Assembly: GCA_036023115.1 (NCBI GenBank)
Contig: JAYKKT010000088.1
Span: 3,074,501 to 3,138,500 of the forward strand
Source: Brasenia schreberi
Taxonomy: Eukaryota > Streptophyta > Magnoliopsida > Nymphaeales > Cabombaceae
DNA: 64,000 nucleotides
Direction: 5' to 3'
The translations under genes were made by a program, and so were the position numbers. This document shows positions 13,701-24,670 of this stretch, piece by piece. The stretch's first letter is position 1; each line of letters opens with the position of its first letter. The notes under the pieces are model-generated. The model did no database searches, was not told where the DNA came from, and saw nothing but the letters and a program-made list of their open reading frames with translations.

Positions 13701-16700
13701 TTTATTATCTTGTAGTATCTTGAAAATATATTTTAGTACCAAATTATTATATAAGTAATATTTAAATAAAAATTAAATATATTAATGTAAATTACAATTA
13801 AGATAACTTTGTTAATAAATGTTTAAAACATATATTTAAAATTAATTCGTGATAATAAGCTTATTTTAAATATTAATTATTAATTTATGTTGATAAATTT
13901 AATTATATTTAAAATTTTAATTATCAATTTAAATTAATGACTTTTAACTTATGTGTAAGAATTGACAGGAGAATAAATTTTATATTTTGGTGGGCATGAA
14001 AATCGAAGACCATTAAGTTATGTTAATACCATGAAAATTAAGTCCATAAAATCAACATTTGATTATTAATATTTAATAACAACAAACAACAAACAACAAC
14101 TAAGCCTTTTCCCATACTAGACGGGGTCGGCTACCTGGATTCTTTGTTTCCACATATCCCTATCGTGTGCCATGTTAGCAGTTAACTCACAATAAGCTAG
14201 ATCATTTTTTATTGTTTCTTTCCAACACTTTTGTGGTCATCCTCTAGCTCTTTTAATACTTTCCAAATTTAGTTTTTCATACCTTCTTACAAGTTCTTCT
14301 TTTGATCTTCTTTCTATATGTCCAAACCATCTTAAACGATATTCTCTCATTTTATCCTCTATTGATGTCACTCCTAATTTGTTTCTAATAACCTTATTAT
14401 GTATACGGTCTTTTCTTATATGATCACTCATCCATCTCAACATTTTCATTTATGTCAGAGACATCTTTTGTACATGTTGATGATTAACGGCCCAACAAAA
14501 AGAACCATAAAACATGGCAGGCCTAATTGCTGCTCTATAATATTTACCTTTTAACTTTAATGGTATCTTCTTATCACAAAGAATACCTTATGCTCCTCTC
14601 CATTTTAACCAACCAGCATTAATTCTATGTGTTACATCTCCATCAATTCTTCCATCACTCTAAAAAAATGACCTTAGGTATTTAAAACTTTCCTTTTGGG
14701 GATGTAATGTGTGCCAATTTTAATTTCTATGTCCTCTGAGGTAACCAAATGATCAAACTTATATTCCATATATTCTGTCTTTGTTCTACTAAGTCGGAGG
14801 CCTTTGCTTTCTAATGTTTCTCTCTATAGTTCTAATTTTCTATTAACTTTTTCCTTAGACTCCTCCACTAATATAATGTCATCAGCAAATAACATACACC
14901 AAGGTACTTCATCTTGAATATGTTTTGTTAACTCATCAATCACCGTTATAAATAAGTATGGACTTAAAGTTGATCCTTGATGTAACCCAATATTAACTTA
15001 CAAAGAAGTCTGTCATTCCTTCATGAGTCCTCACACATGTTTTTGCACCATCATACATGTCTCTTATAAGGTTAATGTATGTCAATGGGATAATATATTA
15101 ATATTTAATCAACAACAACAACTAAGCCTTTTCCCATACTAGACGGGGTCGACTACATGGATTCTTTGTTTCCACAGATCCCTATCGTATGCCATGTTAG
15201 CAGTTAACTCCCAATAAGCTAGATCATTCTTTATTGTTTCTTTCCAACACTTTTGTGGTCGTCCTCTACCTCTTTTAATACTTTTCAAATTTAGTTTTTC
15301 TAACCTTCTTACAGGTTCTTCTTTTGATCTTCTTTCTATATGTCCAAACCATCTTAAACGATGTTCTCTCATTTTATCCTCTATTGGTGCCACTCCTAAT
15401 TTGTTTCTAATAACCTCATTATGTATACGGTCTTTTCTTGTATGACCACTCATCCATCTCAACATCTTCATTTCTGTCAGAGACATCTTTTGTACATGTT
15501 GATGATTAACTACCCAACACTCAGAACCATAAAACATGGCAGGCCTAATTGCTGCTCTATAATATTTACCTTTTAATTTTAATGGTATCTTCTTATCACA
15601 AAGAATACCTGATGCTCCTCTCCATTTTAACCAACCAGCATTAATTCTATGTGTAACATCTCCATCAATCCTTCCATCACTTTGAAAAATTGACCCTAGG
15701 TATTTAAAACTTTCCTTTTGGGGAATGCAATGTGTGCCAATTTTAATTTCTATGTCCTCTGAAGTATTCAAATGGTCAAACTTACATTCCATATATTCTG
15801 TCTTTGTTCTACTAAGTCGGAGGCCTTTGTTTTCTAATGTTTCTCTCCATAGTTCCAATTTTCTATTAACTTTTTCCTTAGACTCCTCTACTAATACAAT
15901 GTCATCTGCAAATAACATACACCAAGGTACTTCATCTTGAATATGTTTTGTTAACTCATCCATCACCATTATAAATAAGTATGGACTTAAAGTTGATCCT
16001 TGATGTAACCCAATATTAACTTCAAAGAAGTCTGTCGTTCCTTCATGAGTCCTCACACATGTTTTTGCACCATCATACATGTCTCTTATAAGGTTAATAT
16101 ATGTCAATGAGATACCTCTTTTTTCTAAAGTTCTCCAAAGAACCTTCCTTGGTACCCTATCATAAGCTTTTTCTAGATCAATAAATATCATGTGAAGGTC
16201 TTTCTTTTTTGCTCTAAAATGTTCCATAAGACGTCTCAAAAGGTGAATCACTTCAATAGTAGATCTGCCTGGCATAAATCCAAATTGGTTCTCTGTTGTA
16301 CTTGATACTTGTCTTAACCTACGTTCGATAATATATATATTAATATTTAATAATATAAAAAATAAATTTTAATAGCACAAGGTAATTTCTAATATATTAA
16401 TATAAGTTAATAAACTAAATATAACATATCATTTTCATGTTTTTAATATTGGTTGATTTTTTTTTAAATTAAGGTCATTAATGTAAACAAATATTCAAAA
16501 TAATAGCTATATTTAAATAAATTAATATTTAAGGTAAGGTTATTGTCATAAATTAATTTTAAATATCTGTTTAAAATTTTAATGAAGTTTTCTTTTATTT
16601 TAATTTGTATTAGTAAACTTAATTTAAATATTAAACATTAAATTTTTTATTTAAATATTATTTATATTAGTAATTTGGTATTAAAATGGATTTTTAAAAT

Positions 16701-19700
16701 ACCATAAGGTGCTAAAATGGATTTTCATTATAGCACAAGGTAATAAACTAAAGATTTAGTACCACGTAAGATATCAGTGCCACATCAAGAACTGAAGTAC
16801 CATATTTACGACATTACTGGTAGGGTGCTAAAGTGTTGAATTTTTTAAGCTTAAATTCTTTAAGTTATAGAAAGTGAAGTAAAAGATACCAAAGTAGAGT
16901 TTTGGTAAACGACAAGTTACTAATATGATGTTTTCCCTTTGAGAATTTGAGCAAAATGTTTTATTGTTTTTATGTTCTTTTAATAATTATAACAACCTTT
17001 GAAAAAGGTGGTGCTTAATTATTCTTTTGTTGTCAGGTTGGCGATCTTGGTAATGACTGATGTTCTTTTCTTATAGAACCCGAAAAACATGATGTTTTTT
17101 TTGTCTTTGTGCTGCCATGCATGGAGATTTATGACAGCCTTCAAGCTGCAGTAAAAAGTCATGAGTCCTTATCACAAACTTTGTTGATTTGTTCATAATT
17201 TTCTTCATTTGCATTGTTATTCTAAGGACAGAATAAAAGTTCACATAGTGGTGATATGTGAAGATGTGATGAATCTTGGAACTGGCATAGGGATATAATT
17301 TTTGTTGAAGATTTCTTAACAGGATGAGTGTCTTTATTGTGCAATCAAATATATGGAAGTTCACACTTTGTTTATGGGGAAACAAGCTTGATGTCATCCC
17401 CCGTGGGTAACATGGATGTTTATTGATTAGTCAAATGTTTGGAAGGGTCACACTTTATTTATTGGGAAATAAGTTTGACGTCATCGGTTTATGCTGAGTG
17501 ACATGGATCTCTATAAAATGGAGCTTTTCAAGTAAAGCAAAGCATTGCTGATGTTTCATCCTTTCTGCTCGTTCCTTTTTGTTCCCTTTGCTAATTAAGC
17601 TTTATATTTGTGCTTTCATGCTGACGTATTTGCTTGCATGCAGGTGCTAGCCACCCTATGTGAAGAGATGGCTTTTGATGGAGTTCTGCTTATATATCTA
17701 TCTGGTGCAATGCCTTAGTTGTTTAACGTTTGCTGCTGCATTTATGCAGTTAATGTGGCATTTTTGACCTATATGTATCAAATGCCTGCAGGAAAGGCAA
17801 AAACTGTTTCTCGGTTGTCTGAAACTGGTCACATAGTTGCTGCTGGAAGTAATTCGAGTGATCTGCGAGGGAATGACGTGGTATACAATGGTATCACCTC
17901 ATCTCCTGTCGCTTCTCCAAATGGCAGCCCAACTATGTCTATGGCTAGAAAGGATCAATCTAACTGTTCTGGGCCGTACTTGTGGCTGGATTCTCATGGA
18001 GGTACAAGGATCTGATCATCATCGAATGCGATAAAAAGTTTATTATACTTCCATTCTTTAGTGTTATTATTGTTACTCATTCCATTTAATTTGAAGCTAT
18101 CATCTGAATAAGCATTATCATTGTTCCTATTGTTTGCTTGGCATCTCTGTGTAATATGCATGTGCGTGCCTGGGTGTGCTATCTGTGTGTTCTGTTGCTA
18201 TTTCAAACATGTTGGGGGTTTCAGCCACTAAAGTCTACAGTACTCTTTGTTGTATTACAGAACGCCTTTACCCCTGTGACTTGATCCCATTCACAAGGAG
18301 GCCTCTATTTTTAGTCATTGATAGCAATTGCAGTCAGTCATTTAAGGCAGGTTTGTTAACTCTTCTATTCCGTCTGATTTTTTCACTACTTGTTACAAAA
18401 GCATGTCAAACAGACCGCCTTTACATCTCACTGTTATTATGAGGGGGGAAGCTTGTTCCACTTCCGATCTCTACGATGGATTTCTTTGGAGTGGTGATTA
18501 TTCAAATTGACGTTCGACTGCTAGTGTGAGCGGGAAGCTTCCCTGCTATCTGATCTCTAATTCTGATTTCTTTGGACTGGTCACTCAGATAGATTACCGT
18601 TTGATTGCTAGGATGAAAGAGAAGCTTGTTCACGTTCTGAACTATATAGCGGATATCCACGTTTGAGTGCTATTATGACAGGGAATGTTTTTCATGTTTT
18701 GATCTCAATAATGGATTTCTTGGGACCAATAACTAAAATATTGATTCATATGATTGCCAGTATGAAGCGGAAGCCTGTATTCACGTTTGCTTCTATTTGT
18801 TCCTAAAAGTTTAGAACTCAGCAAATAGGCTTGGTATATCGTCAACTAAATTTACACAGAAACAAAGTTTTGGACCAAACACACATAAACTTGAAGGTGG
18901 TGCATTTGGTTGCAATAGAGGATGGGGTTGGCATTTGTGGCAAGTCACGGTGGGAAGCATGTTCAGTTGGTGGGAGTTGGGAGATGCAGTAAAAACATGT
19001 CATTGAGAGGTAGGGGCAGCATTGATGACTGGTGGCATTGAGTGGCAGTGGTGGTGAGTGGTGGTGTATGGTGGTTGTGGGGTGTTGATGGCAGCTATGC
19101 ACTGGTGGACCTAAAACAGGCAAGGTGAGGCATCTTCATCATCCGAAATCCAGAAGAAAAAAAGAAGCTCAATTTTTTTCAAAACTATGTGAATTTGCCT
19201 CACCTGAAATTCACCCAACTGAAAGTAGCAACAACAACATCAACAACATCTGAGCCTTTTTCCATGCTAGATGGGTTGGCTACATGGATTCTTTGCTTCC
19301 ATAGAGCTTGATCTTGTGCCATGCTAATGGTTAACTCAACAAAAGCTAGATTACCTTCCACTATTTTTTTGTGCTTCTTCTTCCTCTTTAACATTTTCAT
19401 CATCTAATCTCTCACACATTTTTGTTAAGGCTTCTTGGTGGTGTCACTCTCAATTTGTCTCAAATAACCTCATTACGGTTAGTCTGTGTGTGACGGTACA
19501 ACCATCTCAGCATCTTCATTTCTATTAAGGATATTTTCTGCATATGTTGATGATTAAGTATCCAACACTCATCACTATATAACAATAGTGGGTCTAATTG
19601 TTGTTCTATAATATTTACTTCTAACACTTTAATGATATTTTCTTGTCACATAAGATATCTCGTACACCTCCATTTTAGCTGACCTCCATTATTAGAAATA

Positions 19701-20990
19701 ACAACTCCAGATGAAAGTATCCTCACCTGAAATTTATCCAACTGAAGTTGAAGTTGGTAAAGCTTGTGACTTCGATATATTTCCATGTGAATATTTTTAT
19801 TTTGGCTGTCTGTCATACGAAACAGTGGCTCAACATTTGTAAACTTGAAGAAATTGCTGCACATTATTATCCTTATTGAATTTTTTTGCTATTTTGGGTA
19901 TGGGAAAAGGTTTTTTTCTTTCAGATTCTCTTGCCCATTCATGGTACAAATAGAGTTTCATGCAATGGCAAGCCTTTCTATTCGCATGGTTATTTTGTTC
20001 CTGAAAATGCTTAAACTAGCTATTTTCATAAACTCAGATGTGCTTTTCTTCCTTTTTTTGCCTTTGGAGTTAATTACCTATACAGACTTTTGCCAACTTG
20101 TAGGACATCAGTAATGCAGAAAAGGGTGAGAGAGCGGCCTTACTTCTCTCTCCAGTCTCCTCATCTCTGCGTGCTGCCACGGGTACTCTCCACTACTCTA
20201 ATGGCAGCCAGTTTACAATGTTTCTTACAGCTCCATTGCAGGCCTTCTGCCATTTGGTTGGGTTATCCGCCCCCAAAATCGACATGGTCAGCATCCAAAT
20301 GCTGTTGATTTATGTTCGTTATTATTGTATCTTGATTAATATTATATTTGTTCGACTGTAATTGACATATCTTTGTTCAATTCAGAATGTTTACCATGAG
20401 GCGGAAAGGTTGCTTTCAAGCTTTTTGGTGGATTGGGGAATTACTTTAGCAAGATCAGCTTCACTTGACCCGGTTTGGATGAGAGTCTTTGACGATCCCT
20501 TTTTGAGGCGGCTTATTCTCAGGTCCTTTCGTATCTAAATCTTTTCTGGTTCTGGTTGAGTTTGAGTGCCGAAGGTGCATTTATTTTGCTTAAGTTAATA
20601 GATTTTCAAAAGTCCGTTCTTTCTTTTACCAAAGGGAGTAGCAGCAATATAATTTACTTATTGGTATGGCACTTTGCATTTGCTGATGATGTAGCTTCCA
20701 ACCTCAGGTTTATATTCTGCCGGGCGGTCTTGTCTCTCTACGTCCCCACATTCAACCAGACGGAATTCGTCCCTGAGTGCGTGCCCCCTCTACCTGAGTC
20801 GGTTCTGCCTGTTGATAAAAATATGCAATCTGCAGTCTTTGGCATTGCCAATGTGCTTGGTGTTTCTAGCCATTTCATTTTCTCCGATGGTGTTCTCCAG
20901 CAAGGTCATGTTGACACAATGTTAGCTGAACGAGCCGAGACAATGGACCTACAAACGAGTGACTCTACTCCAACGGCAAAAAGTGGTTAG
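10709..20990 (+). CDS. SCAI: Protein SCAI homologue (nine exons, 630 aa)
   Basis: Homologue of SCAI (suppressor of cancer cell invasion), in animals a nuclear cofactor that restrains MRTF/SRF transcription and takes part in double-strand-break repair; the plant role is not established. Exons: 10709-11197, 12325-12528, 12699-12938, 17644-17704, 17792-18001, 18261-18346, 20104-20286, 20386-20522, 20708-20990. They join in one frame of 1893 nt. Landmarks along the protein are [84 protein letters not shown] and [11 protein letters not shown], all in the order known from plant SCAI proteins. The ATG at 10709 gives MANGIPVSE, matching the family N-terminus. Intron 3 is swollen by nested transposons. 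Intron 6 needs a GC-AG splice. The full-length open frame argues for a working gene. Confidence 0.9.
14078..15095 (-). mobile_element. 5'-truncated RTE-type LINE, copy 1 of a pair
   Basis: Minus-strand element flanked by tattaatatttaat at 14064-14077 and 15096-15109. It encodes a reverse-transcriptase C-terminal region with several stops and frameshifts; a remnant frame of 70 codons survives at 14237-14449. Its 3' tail is made of ttgtt/ttgttt repeats after the aaaaggcttag block. It is clearly related to the neighbouring copy but separately diverged and truncated at a different 5' point. Confidence 0.9.
15110..16337 (-). mobile_element. 5'-truncated RTE-type LINE, copy 2 of a pair
   Basis: Flanked by the same 14-bp word tattaatatttaat at 15096-15109 (shared with copy 1) and 16338-16351. 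The minus strand carries an uninterrupted reverse-transcriptase frame and ends in the aaaaggcttag block followed by a gtt-repeat tail. It lies antisense inside SCAI intron 3. Confidence 0.9.
15139..16275 (-). CDS. RTE LINE reverse transcriptase, partial open frame (378 codons)
   Basis: Open frame from the palm of the RTE reverse transcriptase to the natural C-terminus. Visible blocks are [23 protein letters not shown] (motif with the first catalytic aspartate), [13 protein letters not shown], and [12 protein letters not shown] (the FADD catalytic box), then [12 protein letters not shown] and DLWKQRIHV near the end. The frame continues upstream without a stop to about 16330, where the element is truncated, so the endonuclease domain and the start of the RT are missing. 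It is a retrotransposon fragment, not a host gene. Confidence 0.88.
   Translation of the reverse strand: MPGRSTIEVIHLLRRLMEHFRAKKKDLHMIFIDLEKAYDRVPRKVLWRTLEKRGISLTYINLIRDMYDGAKTCVRTHEGTTDFFEVNIGLHQGSTLSPYLFIMVMDELTKHIQDEVPWCMLFADDIVLVEESKEKVNRKLELWRETLENKGLRLSRTKTEYMECKFDHLNTSEDIEIKIGTHCIPQKESFKYLGSIFQSDGRIDGDVTHRINAGWLKWRGASGILCDKKIPLKLKGKYYRAAIRPAMFYGSECWVVNHQHVQKMSLTEMKMLRWMSGHTRKDRIHNEVIRNKLGVAPIEDKMREHRLRWFGHIERRSKEEPVRRLEKLNLKSIKRGRGRPQKCWKETIKNDLAYWELTANMAYDRDLWKQRIHVVDPV
18440..18790. repeat. Degenerate ~85-bp tandem repeat in SCAI intron 6
   Basis: About four degraded units recur in order: an aagctt or related block, a gatctc block, atggatttctttgg or variant, and a gattgctag or variant block followed by tga. 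Divergence between units is high. It lies inside the intron with the GC donor. Confidence 0.6.
19226..19730 (-). mobile_element. Degenerate RTE LINE fragment in SCAI intron 6
   Basis: The minus strand shows the RTE 3' end (aaaggctcagatgttgttga-like tail) and a strongly mutated C-terminal coding region of the type seen at 15110-16337, much older than that copy. It is bounded by a long imperfect direct repeat beginning cctcacctgaaatt at 19198 and 19731, about 27 bases, consistent with a target duplication. Confidence 0.75.
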
Positions 20991-21267
20991 TGGTTGTGCA
21001 TATGGAGATTATACCCTTTGCTATCAACACCATGAAATTAGTTTCTCATTCTTGAGAGAGAGAGTCTCAGTCTTTCTTAACCTTGAATCTGGTAGTGATT
21101 CCAGGATGGGTCCTCGGTCTGTTTTTGTTTCAGAGAAGTTGGGTCTGCATACGCTTAGGAGCACTGAAGATATGTGGTTCTCATTGATATTTCCGAACTT
21201 TGTGCATTATTATGATTGCATTGAAATTTGCTTCTTGTCTCGAGATCAAATCTCTGAAGAGTCCGCA

Positions 21268-21389
21268 CCGAGAGCGTTAGCTTAATGGCATGGTGCTCTA
21301 GCGCCGTTGCTGCTGGTGGGGAGTTGACTCTCAGAGGGTGTATGTGTAGGTGTGGTAGGCTTCGGCCTCTTCTTGTACCCAAAAAAAAA
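21268..21389 (+). mobile_element. tRNA-derived SINE just 3' of SCAI
   Basis: Same architecture as the copy at 7632: box-A-like tagcttaatggc, the gccgttgctgctggtgggg block, a box-B-like agttgactctc, a gtgtatgtgtaggtgtgg body, the hairpin ggcttcggcc, and the tail tcttgtaccc with an A run. Confidence 0.75.
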
Positions 21390-21809
21390 GAAAAGAAAAG
21401 AAAGAACAAAGAGTCATCCGGTTTTGTGGACATTTTGCTTTGTTTCTAATGAAAATTTCGATTTCGAGATTCAAATTGAAAAGTTTGTGGTGGATGGGTG
21501 CCAATGCTATGGAGATGAAATGAAGGGGATCCACTCGTGATGTATCTAAATTAATCGGTTGGTTATACATTCGATCTCTACCGTCCATCTCTGCTCATCT
21601 GGCTTGATGGACACGTAGATCCACTCGTGATGTATCTAAATTAATTTATTCAAACATATACATCGTCTTATTGGCATGATCAACAAGGGAAATCTGCATT
21701 AAAAGTATCATTATATTTTATAATATATTAAATATTTTAAATTTATCTTCTCAAAGATTGACCAATTAAGATGATAAAATAGATTTAAGCATGAATAGGT
21801 TTTCAACAT

Positions 21810-21840
<31 letters not shown>

Positions 21841-21865
21841 GGGGGGGGGAGAAAAGAAAAAAATA

Positions 21866-22042
21866 AGTAAATACTCAAACCTCGTTTATGCTTAAATCTA
21901 CTCAAACATCTTCTATAATCCATAGTGGATATTTAAGTATTGTTGTATTTATATATTAAATATTTTTTATTTTATTATTTCAATAATTTATCTCAAAGAT
22001 GGGATGGTTGAGATAATAAAGTACATTTGAGCATTACTATTC
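21866..22042. mobile_element. MITE-like element, TIR type agtaaatactcaaa
   Basis: The left end agtaaatactcaaa is mirrored at the right by tttgagcattact, whose inverse is agtaatgctcaaa. The interior is AT-rich and non-coding. A relative with similar termini follows at 22111-22279. I could not fix a target duplication. Confidence 0.45.
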
Positions 22043-22047
22043 TCTCT

Positions 22048-22091
<44 letters not shown>

Positions 22092-22110
22092 AGAAAGAAA
22101 GAAAGAAAAT

Positions 22111-22279
22111 GGTAAATACTTAAATTTTATCGGTGTTCAAATCTATTTAAATATCCTTATCATCATGATCAACGAAGGAGATTTGAATTAAAAATATTAT
22201 TATACTTTTTGCTTTATTACCTTAACTGTTCGTTTCGAAGATAGATGGGTTGAGCATTGATGGGGTTTGAGCATTTACC
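22111..22279. mobile_element. MITE-like element, TIR type ggtaaatnctnaaa
   Basis: The left end ggtaaatacttaaattttatc and the inverse of the right end ggtaaatgctcaaaccccatc form an imperfect terminal inverted repeat. It is non-coding and related to the element just upstream. Confidence 0.45.
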
Positions 22280-22765
22280 TTTATTATAAAAAATGCAAAA
22301 TTTTGAAATGAAAGACTATTTGATATTATTTAATTTTATATAATTTAATTAGAACAAAAAAATATAACTAGAAACTTTCTTCTATTTATTATTAAATTCA
22401 TTATTAATATTTTATTAATATTACAAATTATCATTTCATTTTAATGGAATAATAATTTGTAATATACAACACACTAATGAGAAAAGAAGAAACAAAGTAT
22501 GTTTTGAATATGACCGGTTCTTTCTATGTTGTCACTCGATATAATAATATTATATTTTGTACTTTTTAAAAACTTTTAAAATTATATAAATGCTACTGAA
22601 AATAACAAAAACAGCACCTATAAGCAACATAGGTTAGGAGCAAAAACGGCACCTATCTCACATCATTGATTTTCGATCACATGAGTAATAACATTATTTA
22701 ATATTTTTAAAAAACCTAATTTTTTAAATTACCCGCACGTACGAAAGATGAGCAGGATCTGATTT

Positions 22766-22816
<51 letters not shown>

Positions 22817-23972
22817 GCATTATATATATCGGTTCAACCAATGATCCGGCGCCTTTTCTCGTTCACTGACGGGTCCTGTTTCCTAAACACTGCTTTCTTA
22901 ACGGAATGAAGTTACTTCAGACCGTATCTTTTCGTCCTTTTTGCGTCACAGGAATAACCGAACTTGCTCTTACGTCTGCCTCTCGAACTTCCGTAGTCCT
23001 GTCTTATACTCCGGGTATTGAAGACATGGACTTGGGTTCGGACATCACGTGGTCTGGACCTGTTTAGTAAGGTTCGATACCCGAAAAGCAGATCTGGTTA
23101 ACAATCAGACCGGATTCAGTACTAAATATGTATGTCCAAACCCGTAAAGGAAATTGGTATGATGCTCAAGAACTGAGCATTTTTTAATGGTGCAATGTTT
23201 GGTCAAGTTCAGTGTTGAATATTTGCATTCAACGGGGATGAAAGCTCATTGGCCATTCCAACTTTGATTTAATTATTTTATATATAAAATAATTGGTCCA
23301 ATCCAATGTGATTTATCACTTGAATTTCATGTATTAATAACTCAAGTAGGTCATATTCTCTTTCTCTAGCGTAATTTATCTGCTTTAAGCAGGTGTTTGC
23401 ATATGAGGTCTCAAACTACGAAACTGAAATGTTGTAATAAAAAATAAGCTTCGATGTGGAGTAAAAAGTGGAGTGATATGAGTTGACTCAAGATCATTAA
23501 GTTTAAGGTGTATATTATGCATGCATTTATATTTATAAAAATGTATGTTTTTACATCATTAATATATATATATTAGCGAGGTCTCGTGGACCTGACTTGC
23601 AATCATGTTCAGATCTCATCTTCAAAATAGGATCAAGCAAAAATCAGGTTAGGTCTGGGTCAACCTGCTTTTTCGTATCCAGGGGTCAACTGTTTTGGGC
23701 AGTACTTGAAGTAACCTGGACCCGTCGACCCGATTTGCTGCACCTACCACTGATGCAACAAACCGTTGCACTAAATGAATAAACTCTAATTTTGATCATT
23801 TTTGACATACCAATTTTTGAAATCTAGTTTAACACGGTCTACACAATAAAGTGGCCTTGCAGCACCCATTTTATAAAGTTTAAAATTTACATATTTCACA
23901 ATTCAATGAAAAATATGAAATTATCAGCACACTTCAATAGAAGGGAGATTCCCATAAAAACAAATTTACAAG

Positions 23973-24232
23973 TAGACATGACTAGTTCTGGTTCGCTTGA
24001 AACCAGAAACCAAAACTGAACTGGGATCTGATTGGTTCCAGTGCCAATTTGAAACCACCAGTTCTGGTTTAGATCCTAAACCATCCATAAACGGAAATAC
24101 TAATAAATTTGTTCCAGCACGGTTCCAGTTTCGCAAAAGCTGGATCTGGAACAGAACCATGTCCTTCTCGGTTCTTGATCCCTCTCTGTTCGGATTGGAA
24201 CCATTGAGCCGATTTGGAACCGATCATGTCTA
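23973..24232. mobile_element. hAT-like MITE with 8-bp target duplication
   Basis: The 260-bp element starts tagacatga and ends tcatgtcta. Flanking octamers tttacaag (23965-23972) and atcacaag (24233-24240) match at 6 of 8 positions. The interior is rich in ggttc/gaacc, like the element at 8030. Confidence 0.6.
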
Positions 24233-24670
24233 ATCACAAGTTTGATCACTGTAACTAAAATTATGAAAAATCGTAACGGAAAGTGGGCTGACCCGATTCG
24301 AACCCAATTAAGCAGGGCCGTAGTGAGCATCCAGATACTGGTGGTTTAGGAAAAGAAAAAGAAAAAAATAAAGAATTTTAAAAAAGAAAATTGATTTAAA
24401 ATGACTTAGAGTAATTGTTCAATGCCAAATACCTGAAGGAATTTTTAAATGGCCAGAAAAAGAAGTAATTAAAAAAGCCCAATAAGAAACCGCGAGAGTT
24501 GTATGTAATAAGAAAAGAAGAACGAGGGCTGTTTAGTACTTGCAAACGAAACGGGAAATTTGCCCAGTTCGTTTTGAGATCTCCGTTTCCAATTTCTCGA
24601 ATCAAAGAAAGGTGAAGGAGACGAGGAACTCTCTCTCTCTCGCCGTGATCTAGCCCGTTCTCCGGCGATC

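Larger units (their letters stand above)
13447..16937. mobile_element. Long-TIR Mutator-like element in SCAI intron 3, hosting two RTE LINEs
   Basis: The left end (gaggaaaacttcatat) and the inverse of the right end (gggaaaacatcatat) match, and the inverted similarity continues inward for several hundred bases. Shared inner blocks are tctactttggta, ggtactaaatctt or a close variant, atgaaaatc and accaaatta. The flanks tttgagaat at 13438-13446 and 16938-16946 form a 9-bp direct duplication, the size made by Mutator-type transposases. No transposase is encoded. Without the two RTE insertions the element would be about 1.2 kb. Confidence 0.7.
21390..23960. other. Gene-free repeat-rich stretch between SCAI and the ARF-GAP gene
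   Basis: AT-rich DNA with TA microsatellites (around 21815-21828, 22053-22088 and 22768-22811), two MITE-like inverted-repeat elements listed separately, and no coding signature. Confidence 0.6.
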
